The position numbers were made by a program, and so were the translations under genes. Below, piece by piece: positions 53,838 to 62,621 of a DNA stretch of 64,000 bases; the stretch's first letter is position 1; each line of letters begins with the position of its first letter. The notes beneath the pieces were generated by a model. It was not told where the DNA came from. It was given only the letters and a program-made list of their open reading frames with translations, and ran no database searches. Source of the DNA: an uncultured Pseudomonadota bacterium (lineage in GTDB: Bacteria; Pseudomonadota; Gammaproteobacteria; Burkholderiales; Methylophilaceae). The DNA lies in NCBI GenBank assembly GCA_903876765.1, contig CAIRBH010000048.1:1-64000 (forward strand), written 5' to 3'.

Positions 53838-54980
53838 ATGAAGAAAATATTCCAGCTTTCTAAGAAAATTTTTACTTGGTCCATTATTGCGCCATTGCTT
53901 GCCGGCTTATTACTTTATGCCACTAAACTAGGCATTAAACCTGTATTAGGCGTGTTTTATTTACCTATTATGTTTGCCAGCTTGGTGGGGGCAGTGTTGG
54001 CAGCAGTGCATCATGCAGAAGTGGTAGCGCACAGATTGGGCGAACCATTTGGCACGTTATTACTGACTGTCGCTATTACTGTGATTGAAGTTGCATTAAT
54101 TGTATCTTTAATGCTAACAGGCGGCCCAGAAGCAGCCAGCTTGGCGCGTGACACCGTGCTTGCCTCGGTGATGATAATCTTATCTGGCATTATAGGCTTA
54201 TGTTTACTCATAGGCGGCGTGCTGTACAAAGAGCAAGTATTCCAATTGCATGGCGCTAGCGTGGCGCTCTCTACTTTGACGGCGATTGTGGTATTAACCT
54301 TGATACTGCCTAACTATACAACCACTAGCATAGGCCCTATGTATAGCGCCAGTCAGCTCACCTTTATCGCCTTAGTTTCTCTGGTGCTGTATAGCACCTT
54401 TATCTTTGTACAAATCATACGCCACAGAAATTACTTTTTAGATGCAGCCGATGCCGATATTTATACAGAAAATGATGGCGATGACAACACTAGCATTGAG
54501 CTGTCAGACTTGCCTGGCACAGGCAATAAAGTGGTCTTGTTAAGCGCAGGCTTGCTCGTGCTGAGCTTGGTGGCGGTCGTGTTGCTTGCCAAATCAATTG
54601 CCCCTAGCATAGAAATACTGGTGGCTGCACTAGGTGCGCCTAACCAATTGGTGGGGGTGATTATCGCCAGCATAGTCTTATTGCCCGAAGGTTTAGCAGC
54701 GATCAATGCGGCGCGTAACAACCATTTTCAAACCAGTTTAAATTTAGCGCTGGGCTCGGCTTTGGCCACGATAGGCCTCACTATTCCAGCGGTGGCCATA
54801 CTGTCACTGGTGATGAATTGGACATTATTGATTGGGATTGATGCAAAAGCGACCGTCTTATTACTGCTAGCCTTGTTTATCAACACTTTATCGCTGACCA
54901 CTGGCCGCACAAATATACTGCAAGGCACAATACTTTTGGTGATTTTTGCAGTGTACTTGTTTACAACGATTATTCCTTAA
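53838..54980 (+). CDS. chaA: Calcium/proton antiporter ChaA-like
   Basis: Exports Ca2+ (and in E. coli Na+/K+) in exchange for protons across the inner membrane. 380 residues, about eleven helices. CaCA-family motifs: HHAEVVAHRLGEPFGTLLLTVAITVIEVALIV (first alpha repeat, GEPFGTL..E) and IVLLPEGLAAINAARNNHFQTSLNLALGSALATIGLTIPAVAI (second repeat, PE..AI..A). An acidic loop (YTENDGDDNTSIELSDLPG) lies between the halves. Its stop codon opens the tandem array that follows. Confidence 0.9.
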   Translation: MKKIFQLSKKIFTWSIIAPLLAGLLLYATKLGIKPVLGVFYLPIMFASLVGAVLAAVHHAEVVAHRLGEPFGTLLLTVAITVIEVALIVSLMLTGGPEAASLARDTVLASVMIILSGIIGLCLLIGGVLYKEQVFQLHGASVALSTLTAIVVLTLILPNYTTTSIGPMYSASQLTFIALVSLVLYSTFIFVQIIRHRNYFLDAADADIYTENDGDDNTSIELSDLPGTGNKVVLLSAGLLVLSLVAVVLLAKSIAPSIEILVAALGAPNQLVGVIIASIVLLPEGLAAINAARNNHFQTSLNLALGSALATIGLTIPAVAILSLVMNWTLLIGIDAKATVLLLLALFINTLSLTTGRTNILQGTILLVIFAVYLFTTIIP

Positions 54981-55036
54981 TACTTGAATCTTAAAGATTT
55001 GAATCTTAAAGACTTGAAACTTAAAGCCTGCAATCT
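54978..55036 (+). repeat. Stop-codon-anchored tandem array after chaA
   Basis: Four units that begin with TAA, the first TAA being the chaA stop: TAATACTTGAATCT (14 bases), then TAAAGATTTGAATCT, TAAAGACTTGAAACT, TAAAGCCTGCAATCT (15 bases each), followed by TAG. It fills most of the 75-base gap before the convergent soxZ stop. The 15-base period keeps successive TAAs in one frame. Confidence 0.85.
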
Positions 55037-55055
55037 TAGCGGCAGCCTCTAGTAT

Positions 55056-55403
55056 TTAAGCTTGGGTCACCGCTATTTGCTGTGTGGCCGTTTTACCTAA
55101 GTTGTCCTGCCAAGTCACGGTAATCATATCGCCAACTGCCGCACCTGTTAGTCTAAATGTCAGATAAGGGTTCTTAGATATGCCAGTGCCCCACTGCGCT
55201 TCAAGTACCAGCTTATCATTGAGGCTTGCAGTCAATAGTTGCACAAAATGCGCAGGGATGAGCTGGTCAAAATCATCTTTTTTACGTCCAGTTTCCATGG
55301 GGTGGCTGATGAGCACCTTTACTTCAGTGATGCCACCAGCCTTTAATTGGGCGCGCATTTTCATATTGTCTGCGTTCAAATCTGTCATATTAGCCACAGC
55401 CAT
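55056..55403 (-). CDS. soxZ: Sulfur-oxidation carrier subunit SoxZ
   Basis: Partner of SoxY; the heterodimer carries sulfur intermediates during thiosulfate oxidation in the periplasm. 115 residues. Seen: MRAQLKAGGITEVKVLISHPMETGRKKD and IPAHFVQLLTASLNDKLVLEAQWGTGISKNPYLTFRLTGAAVGDMITVTWQDNLGKTAT, the SoxZ immunoglobulin-like fold. The start overlaps soxY by 14 bases; the internal Met at 55388 directly after the soxY stop is an alternative. No soxXAB or soxCD gene is in the window. Confidence 0.93.
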   Translation of the reverse strand: MAVANMTDLNADNMKMRAQLKAGGITEVKVLISHPMETGRKKDDFDQLIPAHFVQLLTASLNDKLVLEAQWGTGISKNPYLTFRLTGAAVGDMITVTWQDNLGKTATQQIAVTQA

Positions 55404-55848
55404 TTTCTAGAACGATGACAGATTTAGTATTGCTAAAATATTGCTCGCCAGCCTTGACCAACACTTTAATATCGGAAGTTTCTGCCATTTTAATGCGCGT
55501 CACAATATAAGGCTGAGCGCCATGACTAAAAGTAAAGTGTGCGATAAGTGGCGTTGGGTTATTTTCCACCAAAATCGCCATACTTGCGGTATCGGCAATA
55601 TTGCTTATTACTTCCACCTGCACAATAGCGCCATTTTCAGCTTGGTCTGGTGCCTTGATAATAATGTCCTGACTGACAATTTCTACATCTACGTTTAAAT
55701 AATTAGTCACTTCTTCTAGTTTTGCCGCCTCGAACGCGTTTTTATGCCAAATGGCGGCCAAGGCATTGATTGGCGTAATTAAAGCCCAAGCAAAACCCAT
55801 CGCCAAAAGCTGTAAAAATCCTCTGCGTGGCATGTTATTTTCAGTCAT
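55390..55848 (-). CDS. soxY: Thiosulfate carrier protein SoxY, shortened C-terminal arm
   Basis: Carries sulfur on a C-terminal cysteine on a flexible arm. 152 residues with a Tat-type signal (PRRGFLQLLAMGFAWALITP) and the SoxY domain (IIIKAPDQAENGAIVQVEVISNI; MAILVENNPTPLIAHFTFSHGAQPYIVTRIKMAETSDIKVLVKAGEQYF). It ends VLENGCG, so the sulfur-binding cysteine (C151) is kept, but the canonical GGCGG arm is reduced to NGCG. Start overlaps the bepA stop (TAATG), giving a bepA-soxY-soxZ unit. Most likely retained as an exported sulfur carrier. Confidence 0.93.
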   Translation of the reverse strand: MTENNMPRRGFLQLLAMGFAWALITPINALAAIWHKNAFEAAKLEEVTNYLNVDVEIVSQDIIIKAPDQAENGAIVQVEVISNIADTASMAILVENNPTPLIAHFTFSHGAQPYIVTRIKMAETSDIKVLVKAGEQYFSNTKSVIVLENGCG

Positions 55849-57293
55849 TATTTTTTAACCTCACCTTGCATACGGCGCAGCTCTTTTAAACGGGCTTCCA
55901 CGATAGACGCCTGATAAAAATCACCGTCATTTGCTTTATTGGCAATGTCCATTTGCTCTATCGCATGTATCAAATCATATTTTCTAAAATAAGCCTCGCC
56001 TTGCGCTTGGTGACTTAATAAGGTTTTATTCTGCATGGCATAGGCTTGGGCTAATAAATCATAAAAATAAGCATCATACGGGTACAAGCTCTGTTTTTCT
56101 TTAACCAGTTTTACGGCATTGTCGGGCTGTTTAATCGCCAAAAAGTGCTCTGCATAGCCATAAATCAAAGCGCGATTATCTGGATACAACTTTAAAGCAG
56201 AGGCATATTGCTTAGCCGCCTGCTGAGGATTGTTATTCACCACCTGTAAGCGTGCGCTTAAATTTTCTATCATGGCGTGCGACGGCGCATTATTTTTTAG
56301 CCATGCAATTTCTTTTTCCGCCTTTGTCAAATAGTCCTTTTGGGCACTCTTACGCATATAGGCAACCGCCAAACCGTAATGTTCGGCCGCCTCATTGCTA
56401 TAACGACGCTCACGGATATTTTGCTCAAATACCGCTATCGTCATATCAGGCACATCTTTAATAGCGAGTAACTTAGCGCGCACGTATTGAAAATCTACGC
56501 TATCAGGCACTTGCCGATAAGGCATCAACGCCACTCGGTTATCAACATCGGCTATACGTTCACTGGTCAGGGGATGAGTACGCAAAAAGCTAGGCGCTCC
56601 GCCTTCAGCAAAGCGCGTGCCGCGCTGCAAGGTGGTAAAAAATGCTGGCATACCGCGCACATCAAAACCGCCAGTATCCAGAATTTGCAAGCCTATGCGG
56701 TCAGCTTCACGTTCATGTTCACGGGTGTAATCTAGCTGACTTTGCACGCCAACCGCCGATGCGGTAGTTAATGCGCCGCTGGCTAATTGTGGATTAGCAC
56801 GCGCCACTAACAAGGCCAGCGCTATGCCAGCAATATTTTTAAAAGTATCATTTTTTTGTGCGGCTAGCATACGCGCCAAATGATGCTGGGTAACGTGGCC
56901 TATCTCATGGCCCAACACGCTAGCCAATTCAGATTCGCTGCTGGCGGCTAAAATCAAACCGGTATGCACCCCCACCACCCCACCTGGCATGGCAAAGGCG
57001 TTAATTGAGCTATCTTGCACCACAAAAAAATTAAACTTAAGCTGGTTATCAGGGCTGTGTGCAACCAGTCTAGTGCCCAAAGCCTGCAAATAGGCGGTCA
57101 CTTCAATGTCTTGCACCACATCGTCACTCACCGCCACATCACGCAAAATTTGTTCGGCAATGGCCTGCTCTTGCAGAGGCGAAAGCACGGTTTGAGCAAC
57201 ATCCCCCAACTCGGGCAAATCATTGGCCCATGACACAGCACCCATTAAATTGCTGGCTAGAAAAACGACACATAGACTATATTTTATATTCAT
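55848..57293 (-). CDS. bepA: M48 metalloprotease/TPR chaperone of BepA type
   Basis: Periplasmic protease and chaperone that helps LptD assembly and degrades stalled outer-membrane proteins in E. coli. 481 residues: signal peptide (SLCVVFLASNLMGAVSWA), M48 domain with VLGHEIGHVTQHHLARMLAAQK (HEIGH) and READRIGLQILDTGGFDVRGMPAFF, RTHPLTSERIADV, then a C-terminal TPR-rich half (NPQQAAKQYASALKLYPDNRALIYGYAEHFLA). The motif set matches BepA. An outer-membrane quality-control gene sharing an operon with soxYZ is unusual. Confidence 0.92.
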   Translation of the reverse strand: MNIKYSLCVVFLASNLMGAVSWANDLPELGDVAQTVLSPLQEQAIAEQILRDVAVSDDVVQDIEVTAYLQALGTRLVAHSPDNQLKFNFFVVQDSSINAFAMPGGVVGVHTGLILAASSESELASVLGHEIGHVTQHHLARMLAAQKNDTFKNIAGIALALLVARANPQLASGALTTASAVGVQSQLDYTREHEREADRIGLQILDTGGFDVRGMPAFFTTLQRGTRFAEGGAPSFLRTHPLTSERIADVDNRVALMPYRQVPDSVDFQYVRAKLLAIKDVPDMTIAVFEQNIRERRYSNEAAEHYGLAVAYMRKSAQKDYLTKAEKEIAWLKNNAPSHAMIENLSARLQVVNNNPQQAAKQYASALKLYPDNRALIYGYAEHFLAIKQPDNAVKLVKEKQSLYPYDAYFYDLLAQAYAMQNKTLLSHQAQGEAYFRKYDLIHAIEQMDIANKANDGDFYQASIVEARLKELRRMQGEVKK

Positions 57294-57365
57294 TGTTATT
57301 ATGATAACTACTTTATCATGCGAGTTCAGCTCGCTTCTTAAAAAAATACATTCTGGAAAGTAAAA

Positions 57366-57869
57366 ATGAGCACATCTGACTTAATCACACCCGAACAAAC
57401 GCTTAGTCATTTTGATAACAGCGGGCAAGCTCACATGGTGGATGTTGGCGACAAATCGCACAGCAAGCGTACTGCGGTGGCAAGCGGCATTATTAGTATG
57501 CAAGCCGCCACTTTACAACTCATTAAAAATGGCAATAGTAAAAAAGGTGACGTGCTTGGCATTGCGCGCATTGCAGCAATTCAAGGCTCAAAACGCACCG
57601 CGGATTTAATTCCGCTATGCCACCCGATTAGCCTGACTAAAGTAGCCGTGAGTTTTGACATTGACGAAAAAAACAATGCCGTGACTTGCCGCGTAACCGC
57701 CGAAACCACTGGCCAAACTGGGGTGGAAATGGAAGCACTCACCGCCGTAAGTGTTGGCCTACTCACCATTTATGACATGCTAAAAGCGGTTGATAGAGGC
57801 ATGACCATTAGTCAAATAAAATTGCTAGAAAAACATGGTGGCAAGTCTGGTGATTGGCTTGCAAGCTAG
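57366..57869 (+). CDS. moaC: Cyclic pyranopterin monophosphate synthase
   Basis: Second step of molybdenum-cofactor synthesis. 167 residues. Seen: [92 protein letters not shown] and [12 protein letters not shown], all MoaC blocks with the active-site Lys/His. Divergent from bepA with about 72 bases between starts. Other moa genes are not in the window. Confidence 0.96.
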   Translation: MSTSDLITPEQTLSHFDNSGQAHMVDVGDKSHSKRTAVASGIISMQAATLQLIKNGNSKKGDVLGIARIAAIQGSKRTADLIPLCHPISLTKVAVSFDIDEKNNAVTCRVTAETTGQTGVEMEALTAVSVGLLTIYDMLKAVDRGMTISQIKLLEKHGGKSGDWLAS

Positions 57870-57921
57870 CAAGCACTAACAAACTACAAGACTAAATAGT
57901 CATCCTAGCGACTAAATCCTC

Positions 57922-57948
57922 TTGAGTAAGTCAAGTTGACTTACTCAA
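57922..57948. terminator. 13-bp palindrome between convergent moaC and DUF2628
   Basis: TTGAGTAAGTCAA-G-TTGACTTACTCAA; as a hairpin this gives a 10-bp stem with a 7-base loop. There is no T-tract on either strand. The surrounding gap also contains ACTAAAT four times (57891, 57911, 57953, 57967), one overlapping the DUF2628 stop. Confidence 0.5.
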
Positions 57949-57967
57949 TGTGACTAAATCAGGGTAA

Positions 57968-58267
57968 CTAAATTTTAGCAATGCCTAGCGTAGCTCTGGC
58001 ATTTTCCATCAGCAATTCTGAGTCTTTAAGCACATAGCCTTTTTCTAGCATACGGAACATATATTGTTTGTTGTATAAAAAAGCGAATACCAGTTGCCAT
58101 AAGCCAAAAGTCACTAGTGTGAAAAAGAAATGCAGGGCCGCAACCCCAAGTTCACCGCGAATTAATGGCACAAACCAGCCAAAAAAGAAATATGTCCAAC
58201 TAAACCCAAAATAACCCTTTCGAGTTAATCCGTTCTTCGGGTTTTGTATCATTACACAGGTAGCCAT
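57968..58267 (-). CDS. DUF2628-family small membrane protein
   Basis: 99 residues. Seen: NGLTRKGYFGFSWTYFFFGWFVPLIRGELGVAALHFFFTLVTFGLWQLVFAFLYNKQYMFRML, two hydrophobic segments with the DUF2628 (HrgC/YihG-like) aromatic pattern GFSWTYFFFGWFVPL. Function unknown; probably inner membrane. Stands alone between moaC (convergent) and thiO. Confidence 0.85.
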   Translation of the reverse strand: MATCVMIQNPKNGLTRKGYFGFSWTYFFFGWFVPLIRGELGVAALHFFFTLVTFGLWQLVFAFLYNKQYMFRMLEKGYVLKDSELLMENARATLGIAKI

Positions 58268-58311
58268 ATAAATTTCATCCTATAAAAATATAACGGGGTT
58301 AGACAGAGTCA

Positions 58312-59391
58312 TTACAAACAAGCATAAGGTCTCGCATCCAGTGCTGGCTGTTCGCCTTGCATCAAGTCCACTATCAACTTTGCGCTGGCTGGTGCCATAG
58401 TGAGGCCGTATCTAAAATGGCCAGTATTGAGGTAAAGATTTTCTATGCTGGGGTGGGCGCTAATGGTGGGCAGGTTTTCTGGAGTACCAGGTCGCAGGCC
58501 GCTCCAATGTTTAATAATAGGTAGGCCTTTTAACGCTGGCATAATGGCCTGCGCTTTTGCGCTAATTTCATCGCGCACTTCTCGCGTGACGGCGGCTTCA
58601 AAGCCTACATCTTCTAGCGTGCTGCCAGCAAGCAAATAGCCATCACGGCGCGGGATCATATAAAAACCCTCTCTATAAACAATTTGCTGCAAATTTTTTT
58701 GCGGCTTATATAGCAAAATTTGCCCGCGCATGGGTTTAATATTTAATTGTGCGCTGGTTTGTTTAAGTAGTTCAAAGCTCCATGCGCCTGAAGTCACCAC
58801 AAACTGATCTGCCGTTAATATGTCACCATTCAAGGTTTGCCAGCTGTTTAACACGGCGGTTTGCTGTAGTGGCAGCAGCTCGGTATTTTCTAGCATGGTA
58901 ACCTTGTTTTGCTCTAGCCAGTGGCGCATGGCCTGCATAAAGTAAGGCGGGCGTATTTGGCAAACGGTAGGCAACCACAGCGCGTCTTCACCACTTAATG
59001 ACTGCACGGCAAATGCCGATGCCTTGACTGGCTGTGCCAGCAACTGATTGTTATTACACCAAGCGGTGGCTGCTGCGAGATCAAACTTAGGCAGTAGCAA
59101 AAACCCTGATTGCTCAAAGTGAGCATCAATGCCAGTTTCGTGCTGCAAACGCTCACTTAATTGGCGATAGGTTTCTGCACTATGATGCGTCAGCACATTG
59201 ACCGCATCTGCATATAACCAAGGCAGCAAAGGAAAAATAATACCGCCGCCTGCCCAAGAAGATTCACCTGAGGTTTGGCTGGCAATTTGGTTGCGTTCAA
59301 CGATGGTGACTTCACAGCCGCGCCTTACCAGCTCCATCGCGGTCATACAACCGACAATACCGCCACCTACTATGACTACTTTTTTGCGCAT
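58312..59391 (-). CDS. thiO: Glycine oxidase ThiO / FAD-dependent amino acid oxidase
   Basis: Oxidises glycine to the imine needed for the thiazole of thiamine in the family that includes ThiO. 359 residues. N-terminal FAD site VVIVGGGIVGCMTAMELVRRGCEVTIVERN, then ETSGESSWAGGGI as QTSGESSWAGGGI, the central substrate region VVTSGAWSFELLK, RDGYLLAGSTLEDVGF and the C-terminal GLRPGTPENLPTISAHPSIENLYLNTGHFRYGLTMAPASAKL. The end GHFRYGLTMAP is strongly ThiO-like. No thi neighbours are visible, so a different D-amino-acid substrate cannot be excluded. Confidence 0.88.
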   Translation of the reverse strand: MRKKVVIVGGGIVGCMTAMELVRRGCEVTIVERNQIASQTSGESSWAGGGIIFPLLPWLYADAVNVLTHHSAETYRQLSERLQHETGIDAHFEQSGFLLLPKFDLAAATAWCNNNQLLAQPVKASAFAVQSLSGEDALWLPTVCQIRPPYFMQAMRHWLEQNKVTMLENTELLPLQQTAVLNSWQTLNGDILTADQFVVTSGAWSFELLKQTSAQLNIKPMRGQILLYKPQKNLQQIVYREGFYMIPRRDGYLLAGSTLEDVGFEAAVTREVRDEISAKAQAIMPALKGLPIIKHWSGLRPGTPENLPTISAHPSIENLYLNTGHFRYGLTMAPASAKLIVDLMQGEQPALDARPYACL

Positions 59392-59400
59392 GATTTTTAG

Positions 59401-61386
59401 TTATTTTGCGGCAACCCGCCCCATCAATAAGGCATTTTGCGCATTGGTTAAGCCAGTAGGTTGGCCGAGCAGCACAACTACGTCACCTTCTGCCAGCGGG
59501 CTTTCATTGCTTGGCACCATACCATTAGAATTTGGCCTGCGTATGGACTTCACCTCTACATTAAAGCTTTCTAGCTGCATGTCTACCAAGCGTCTACCTA
59601 TGGCAAAAGAGCCAGGTGAAATAATCACTGAATGTAGGCGCACTTGTTGCTTTTCTAAAGCCTCATCCTCAGCGTCTGAAATACCATGAAAATAGCCTTT
59701 AAAGAGCTGATAGCGCGCTTCTCTAAATAGCCGGATACGCTTAATGACCCGATTAAGAGGCACGCCGAGCAACATCAGCGCATGTGAAGCCAACATTAAA
59801 CTGCCTTCTAAAATTTCTGGTACCACTTCAGTGGCGCCAGCTTCACGCAAAGCTTCCATATTTGCATCATCAACGGTGCGCACAATGACGGGTAACTGCG
59901 GATAATTTTCTTGCACAATATGCAAAATCTTCATGGCGGCTCGGTTGTCGGCATAGCTAATCACCAAAGCTTTGGCGCGCGCGCCGCCTGCCGCCTCTAG
60001 CACCACACGCCTTGCGGCATCACCAAACATGACATTTTCACCCGCTGATGCCGCCTCTAGCACTCGTGATGGGTCTATGTCTAGCGCGACAAATGGGATA
60101 TGTTCTTCTTGCAAAAAGCGGCCTAAATACTGGCCGCTGCGGCCATAGCCACAAATAATCACATGGTTATGTAGGTGCTTAGCCACCTCGTCTATTTCTT
60201 GCACCACTTGACCACTATTGCGACTATAACTTTTGACTAGCCGGCGGGCGATGCGGCCATTATATTGAATCAAAAATGGGGCGATGACCATGGACAATAA
60301 AGAAGCGGCAAGTATGATCTGCAAGGCAGGTCCGCTAATCAATTTTTGCTCTAACCCTAGGGCTAAAATCACAAAGCTAAACTCGCCCGCTTGGCCTAAT
60401 ATTAAGCCTGTACGAATGGCGACGCCTGTTTCATATTGCATCAAGCGAATGACTAAAGTCACAATTGCGGCTTTAAATATGACAAATGCGGCTAAAATTA
60501 ATAACACTAAACCTAGGTGATTAAAGATTTGTTGCAGGTTTAACAACATGCCTACGCTGATAAAAAATAGCCCGAGTAAAATGTCGCGAAATGGCGAAAT
60601 ATCAGACTCGACCTGATAGCGAAATTTAGTTTCTGAAATCAACATACCCGCTATAAATGCGCCTAAGGCATAAGATAGGCCAGCAGATTTTGTGGCAAAG
60701 GCTAATAGCAAGGTCACCATCAACACATTCATGACAAATAGCTCACGTGAACGCTGGCCTGCCACAATATTAAACCAAGGATTAATCAGCCACTTACCCA
60801 CCGTAAATAAAAACAACAGCATAGCCGCCGCTTTTAACAGGGCAAAACCAAGCACGTCTGTTAAATTAGCGCCTGCGACGCCTAGCGCTGGAATAAGCAC
60901 CAAAATAGGCACGACGGCAATATCTTGAAACAGCAATACGCCTATGCTTAAGCGGCCATGGCGAGAGTTTAAATCTAGCCGTTCAGCCAATATTTTAGAA
61001 ACTATCGCCGTAGAAGACATGGCCAAAGCTGAGCCTATGACAAAGGCGGCCGACCAATCTAAACCGACTAATTTAGCGATACTCATCACCAATGCCAGCG
61101 TGATAAATACTTGAGCGCCGCCTAAACCAAGCACTTTTTTACGCATGGCGTAAAGTTGTGGCAGACTAAATTCCAAGCCTATACTAAACATTAAAAAGAC
61201 AATGCCAAATTCAGCAAATTCTTTGGTCGCTTCTGTATCTGGCAGCAAGCCTAAAGTGTGCGGGCCTAGTGCGATACCCACTAAAAAATAAGCCAGCATG
61301 GCTGGCAAGCGCAGCGCGCGAAACAGCGCCACCGCCAAGACCGAACTAATGAGTAATAGTAAAATTAAAGGCAGTGTTTCGAACAT
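59401..61386 (-). CDS. Monovalent cation:proton antiporter-2 (Kef/YbaL type) with RCK domains
   Basis: K+ or Na+/H+ exchange across the inner membrane, gated by ligand binding. 661 residues: about 12 helices in 1-390 (PAMLAYFLVGIALGPHTLGLLPD; FVIGSALAMSSTAIVSKILAERLD; VLLFQDIAVVPILVLIPALG, the antiporter ion-binding region), an RCK/TrkA-N domain (NHVIICGYGRSGQYLGRFLQEEHIPFVALDIDPSRV) near 410-530 and a TrkA-C domain at the end (RRPNSNGMVPSNESPLAEGDVVVLLGQPTGL). Resembles YbaL/KefB. Ten bases from thiO; divergent from kdsD. Confidence 0.9.
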   Translation of the reverse strand: MFETLPLILLLLISSVLAVALFRALRLPAMLAYFLVGIALGPHTLGLLPDTEATKEFAEFGIVFLMFSIGLEFSLPQLYAMRKKVLGLGGAQVFITLALVMSIAKLVGLDWSAAFVIGSALAMSSTAIVSKILAERLDLNSRHGRLSIGVLLFQDIAVVPILVLIPALGVAGANLTDVLGFALLKAAAMLLFLFTVGKWLINPWFNIVAGQRSRELFVMNVLMVTLLLAFATKSAGLSYALGAFIAGMLISETKFRYQVESDISPFRDILLGLFFISVGMLLNLQQIFNHLGLVLLILAAFVIFKAAIVTLVIRLMQYETGVAIRTGLILGQAGEFSFVILALGLEQKLISGPALQIILAASLLSMVIAPFLIQYNGRIARRLVKSYSRNSGQVVQEIDEVAKHLHNHVIICGYGRSGQYLGRFLQEEHIPFVALDIDPSRVLEAASAGENVMFGDAARRVVLEAAGGARAKALVISYADNRAAMKILHIVQENYPQLPVIVRTVDDANMEALREAGATEVVPEILEGSLMLASHALMLLGVPLNRVIKRIRLFREARYQLFKGYFHGISDAEDEALEKQQVRLHSVIISPGSFAIGRRLVDMQLESFNVEVKSIRRPNSNGMVPSNESPLAEGDVVVLLGQPTGLTNAQNALLMGRVAAK

Positions 61387-61458
61387 ATTTTATGGTGTAA
61401 ATTATTCAACGTAATTATTTTCTACTATTGTTTCACATCTACTGGCTAGATACGAAAA

Positions 61459-61504
61459 ATTTTTGATAGCAAAATTTGTGCCTAAATCAAAAATATTTTG
61501 CTAT
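61459..61504. other. Interlocked inverted repeats between the antiporter gene and kdsD
   Basis: Two inverted repeats cross each other: ATTTTTGAT (61459-61467) pairs with ATCAAAAAT (61486-61494), while the overlapping ATAGCAAAAT (61466-61475) pairs with ATTTTGCTAT (61495-61504). They can form alternative hairpins or a pseudoknot, or be paired operator half-sites. The rest of the 225-base divergent gap shows no clear promoter. Confidence 0.5.
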
Positions 61505-61611
61505 TTTTACTACAATTATCGTGATTAGCCGCTGTTTAGGCTTTATAAGTCAGGCGTTCCCTTTTATACTAGGCAATAATTATGTCCAACTTTAAAAAAC
61601 CTGCTTAAAAA

Positions 61612-62616
61612 ATGTCATTGCCGTTAACGCTAGATCAAGCAGTCCATCGCCAGCAAGCCACTTTACAGTTGGCACGCGATATATTATCGCTAGAAGCCAA
61701 TGAAATTAACGCGCTGGCCACTAGGCTAAATAATCAATTCACCGATGCAGTATCATTAATTTTGCAATGCAAAGGACGGGTGGTGGTCAGTGGCATGGGT
61801 AAATCAGGACATATAGGCGGTAAGATCGCCTCCACCCTTGCTAGCACCGGCACCCCAGCCTTCTTTATGCATCCCGCCGAAGCGAGCCATGGCGATTTAG
61901 GCATGATTACGCAAGGCGACATTGTCATTGCACTTTCAAACTCAGGCGAGAGCGATGAAATTCTCGCCATTGTCCCGCCACTAAAAAGGCTAGGCGCTAG
62001 CATCATCGCCATTACTGGCAACGACAGCTCTACACTAGCCAAGGCGGCCGATATTCACCTCAGCGCACATGTGGCAAAAGAAGCTTGTCCATTAGGCTTA
62101 GCCCCTACATCCAGTACAACGGTGGCGCTTGCCCTTGGTGACGCACTGGCTTTATGCGTGCTAGATCAGCGTGATTTTACAGCCGAAGATTTTGCCCGCT
62201 CTCACCCTGGCGGCAGCCTTGGCAGACGCTTACTCATACATGTTAATGACCTCATGCGCACTGGCTCAAAAATTCCTCAAGTGTCTATTAGCGCGAGCTT
62301 ATCCGATGGTTTGTTAGAAATGACGCGCAAAGGCCTAGGCCTCACGGCTATTATTGACGACGAACATAAACCGATTGGCATTTTTACCGATGGTGATTTA
62401 CGCCGCGCATTTGAACAAAACGTTAATCTTACCACTGCAAGCATTAAAGATGTGATGCACCATCAGCCGCTGACCATACAGCAAGACCAATTAGCCATTG
62501 CCGCGGTTGAAATGATGGAGCTGCGCAAAGTCAATGCATTGCTAGTCACTAATGATGCGGGCATTTTGGTTGGCGCGTTGAATATGCACGACCTTTTATT
62601 AGCCAAAGTAGTGTAA
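61612..62616 (+). CDS. kdsD: D-arabinose 5-phosphate isomerase
   Basis: Isomerises ribulose 5-phosphate to arabinose 5-phosphate for Kdo synthesis. 334 residues: a SIS domain (GRVVVSGMGKSGHIGGKIASTLASTGTPAFFMHPAEASHGDLGMI; VIALSNSGESDEILAIVPPLKRLG) followed by two CBS domains (DLMRTGSKIPQVSISASLSDGLLEMTRKGLGLTAIID; DVMHHQPLTIQQDQLAIAAVEMMELRKVNALLVTNDAGILVGALNMHDLL). KdsD layout is complete. Ru5P is also a RuMP-cycle intermediate. Six bases before kdsC. Confidence 0.95.
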   Translation: MSLPLTLDQAVHRQQATLQLARDILSLEANEINALATRLNNQFTDAVSLILQCKGRVVVSGMGKSGHIGGKIASTLASTGTPAFFMHPAEASHGDLGMITQGDIVIALSNSGESDEILAIVPPLKRLGASIIAITGNDSSTLAKAADIHLSAHVAKEACPLGLAPTSSTTVALALGDALALCVLDQRDFTAEDFARSHPGGSLGRRLLIHVNDLMRTGSKIPQVSISASLSDGLLEMTRKGLGLTAIIDDEHKPIGIFTDGDLRRAFEQNVNLTTASIKDVMHHQPLTIQQDQLAIAAVEMMELRKVNALLVTNDAGILVGALNMHDLLLAKVV

Positions 62617-62621
62617 TACCC

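Noticed and set aside
61582-61608. Eight-codon upstream ORF (MSNFKKPA) ending three bases before kdsD
   Set aside because: No SD precedes it, no regulatory codons are evident, and ORFs this short are expected by chance.
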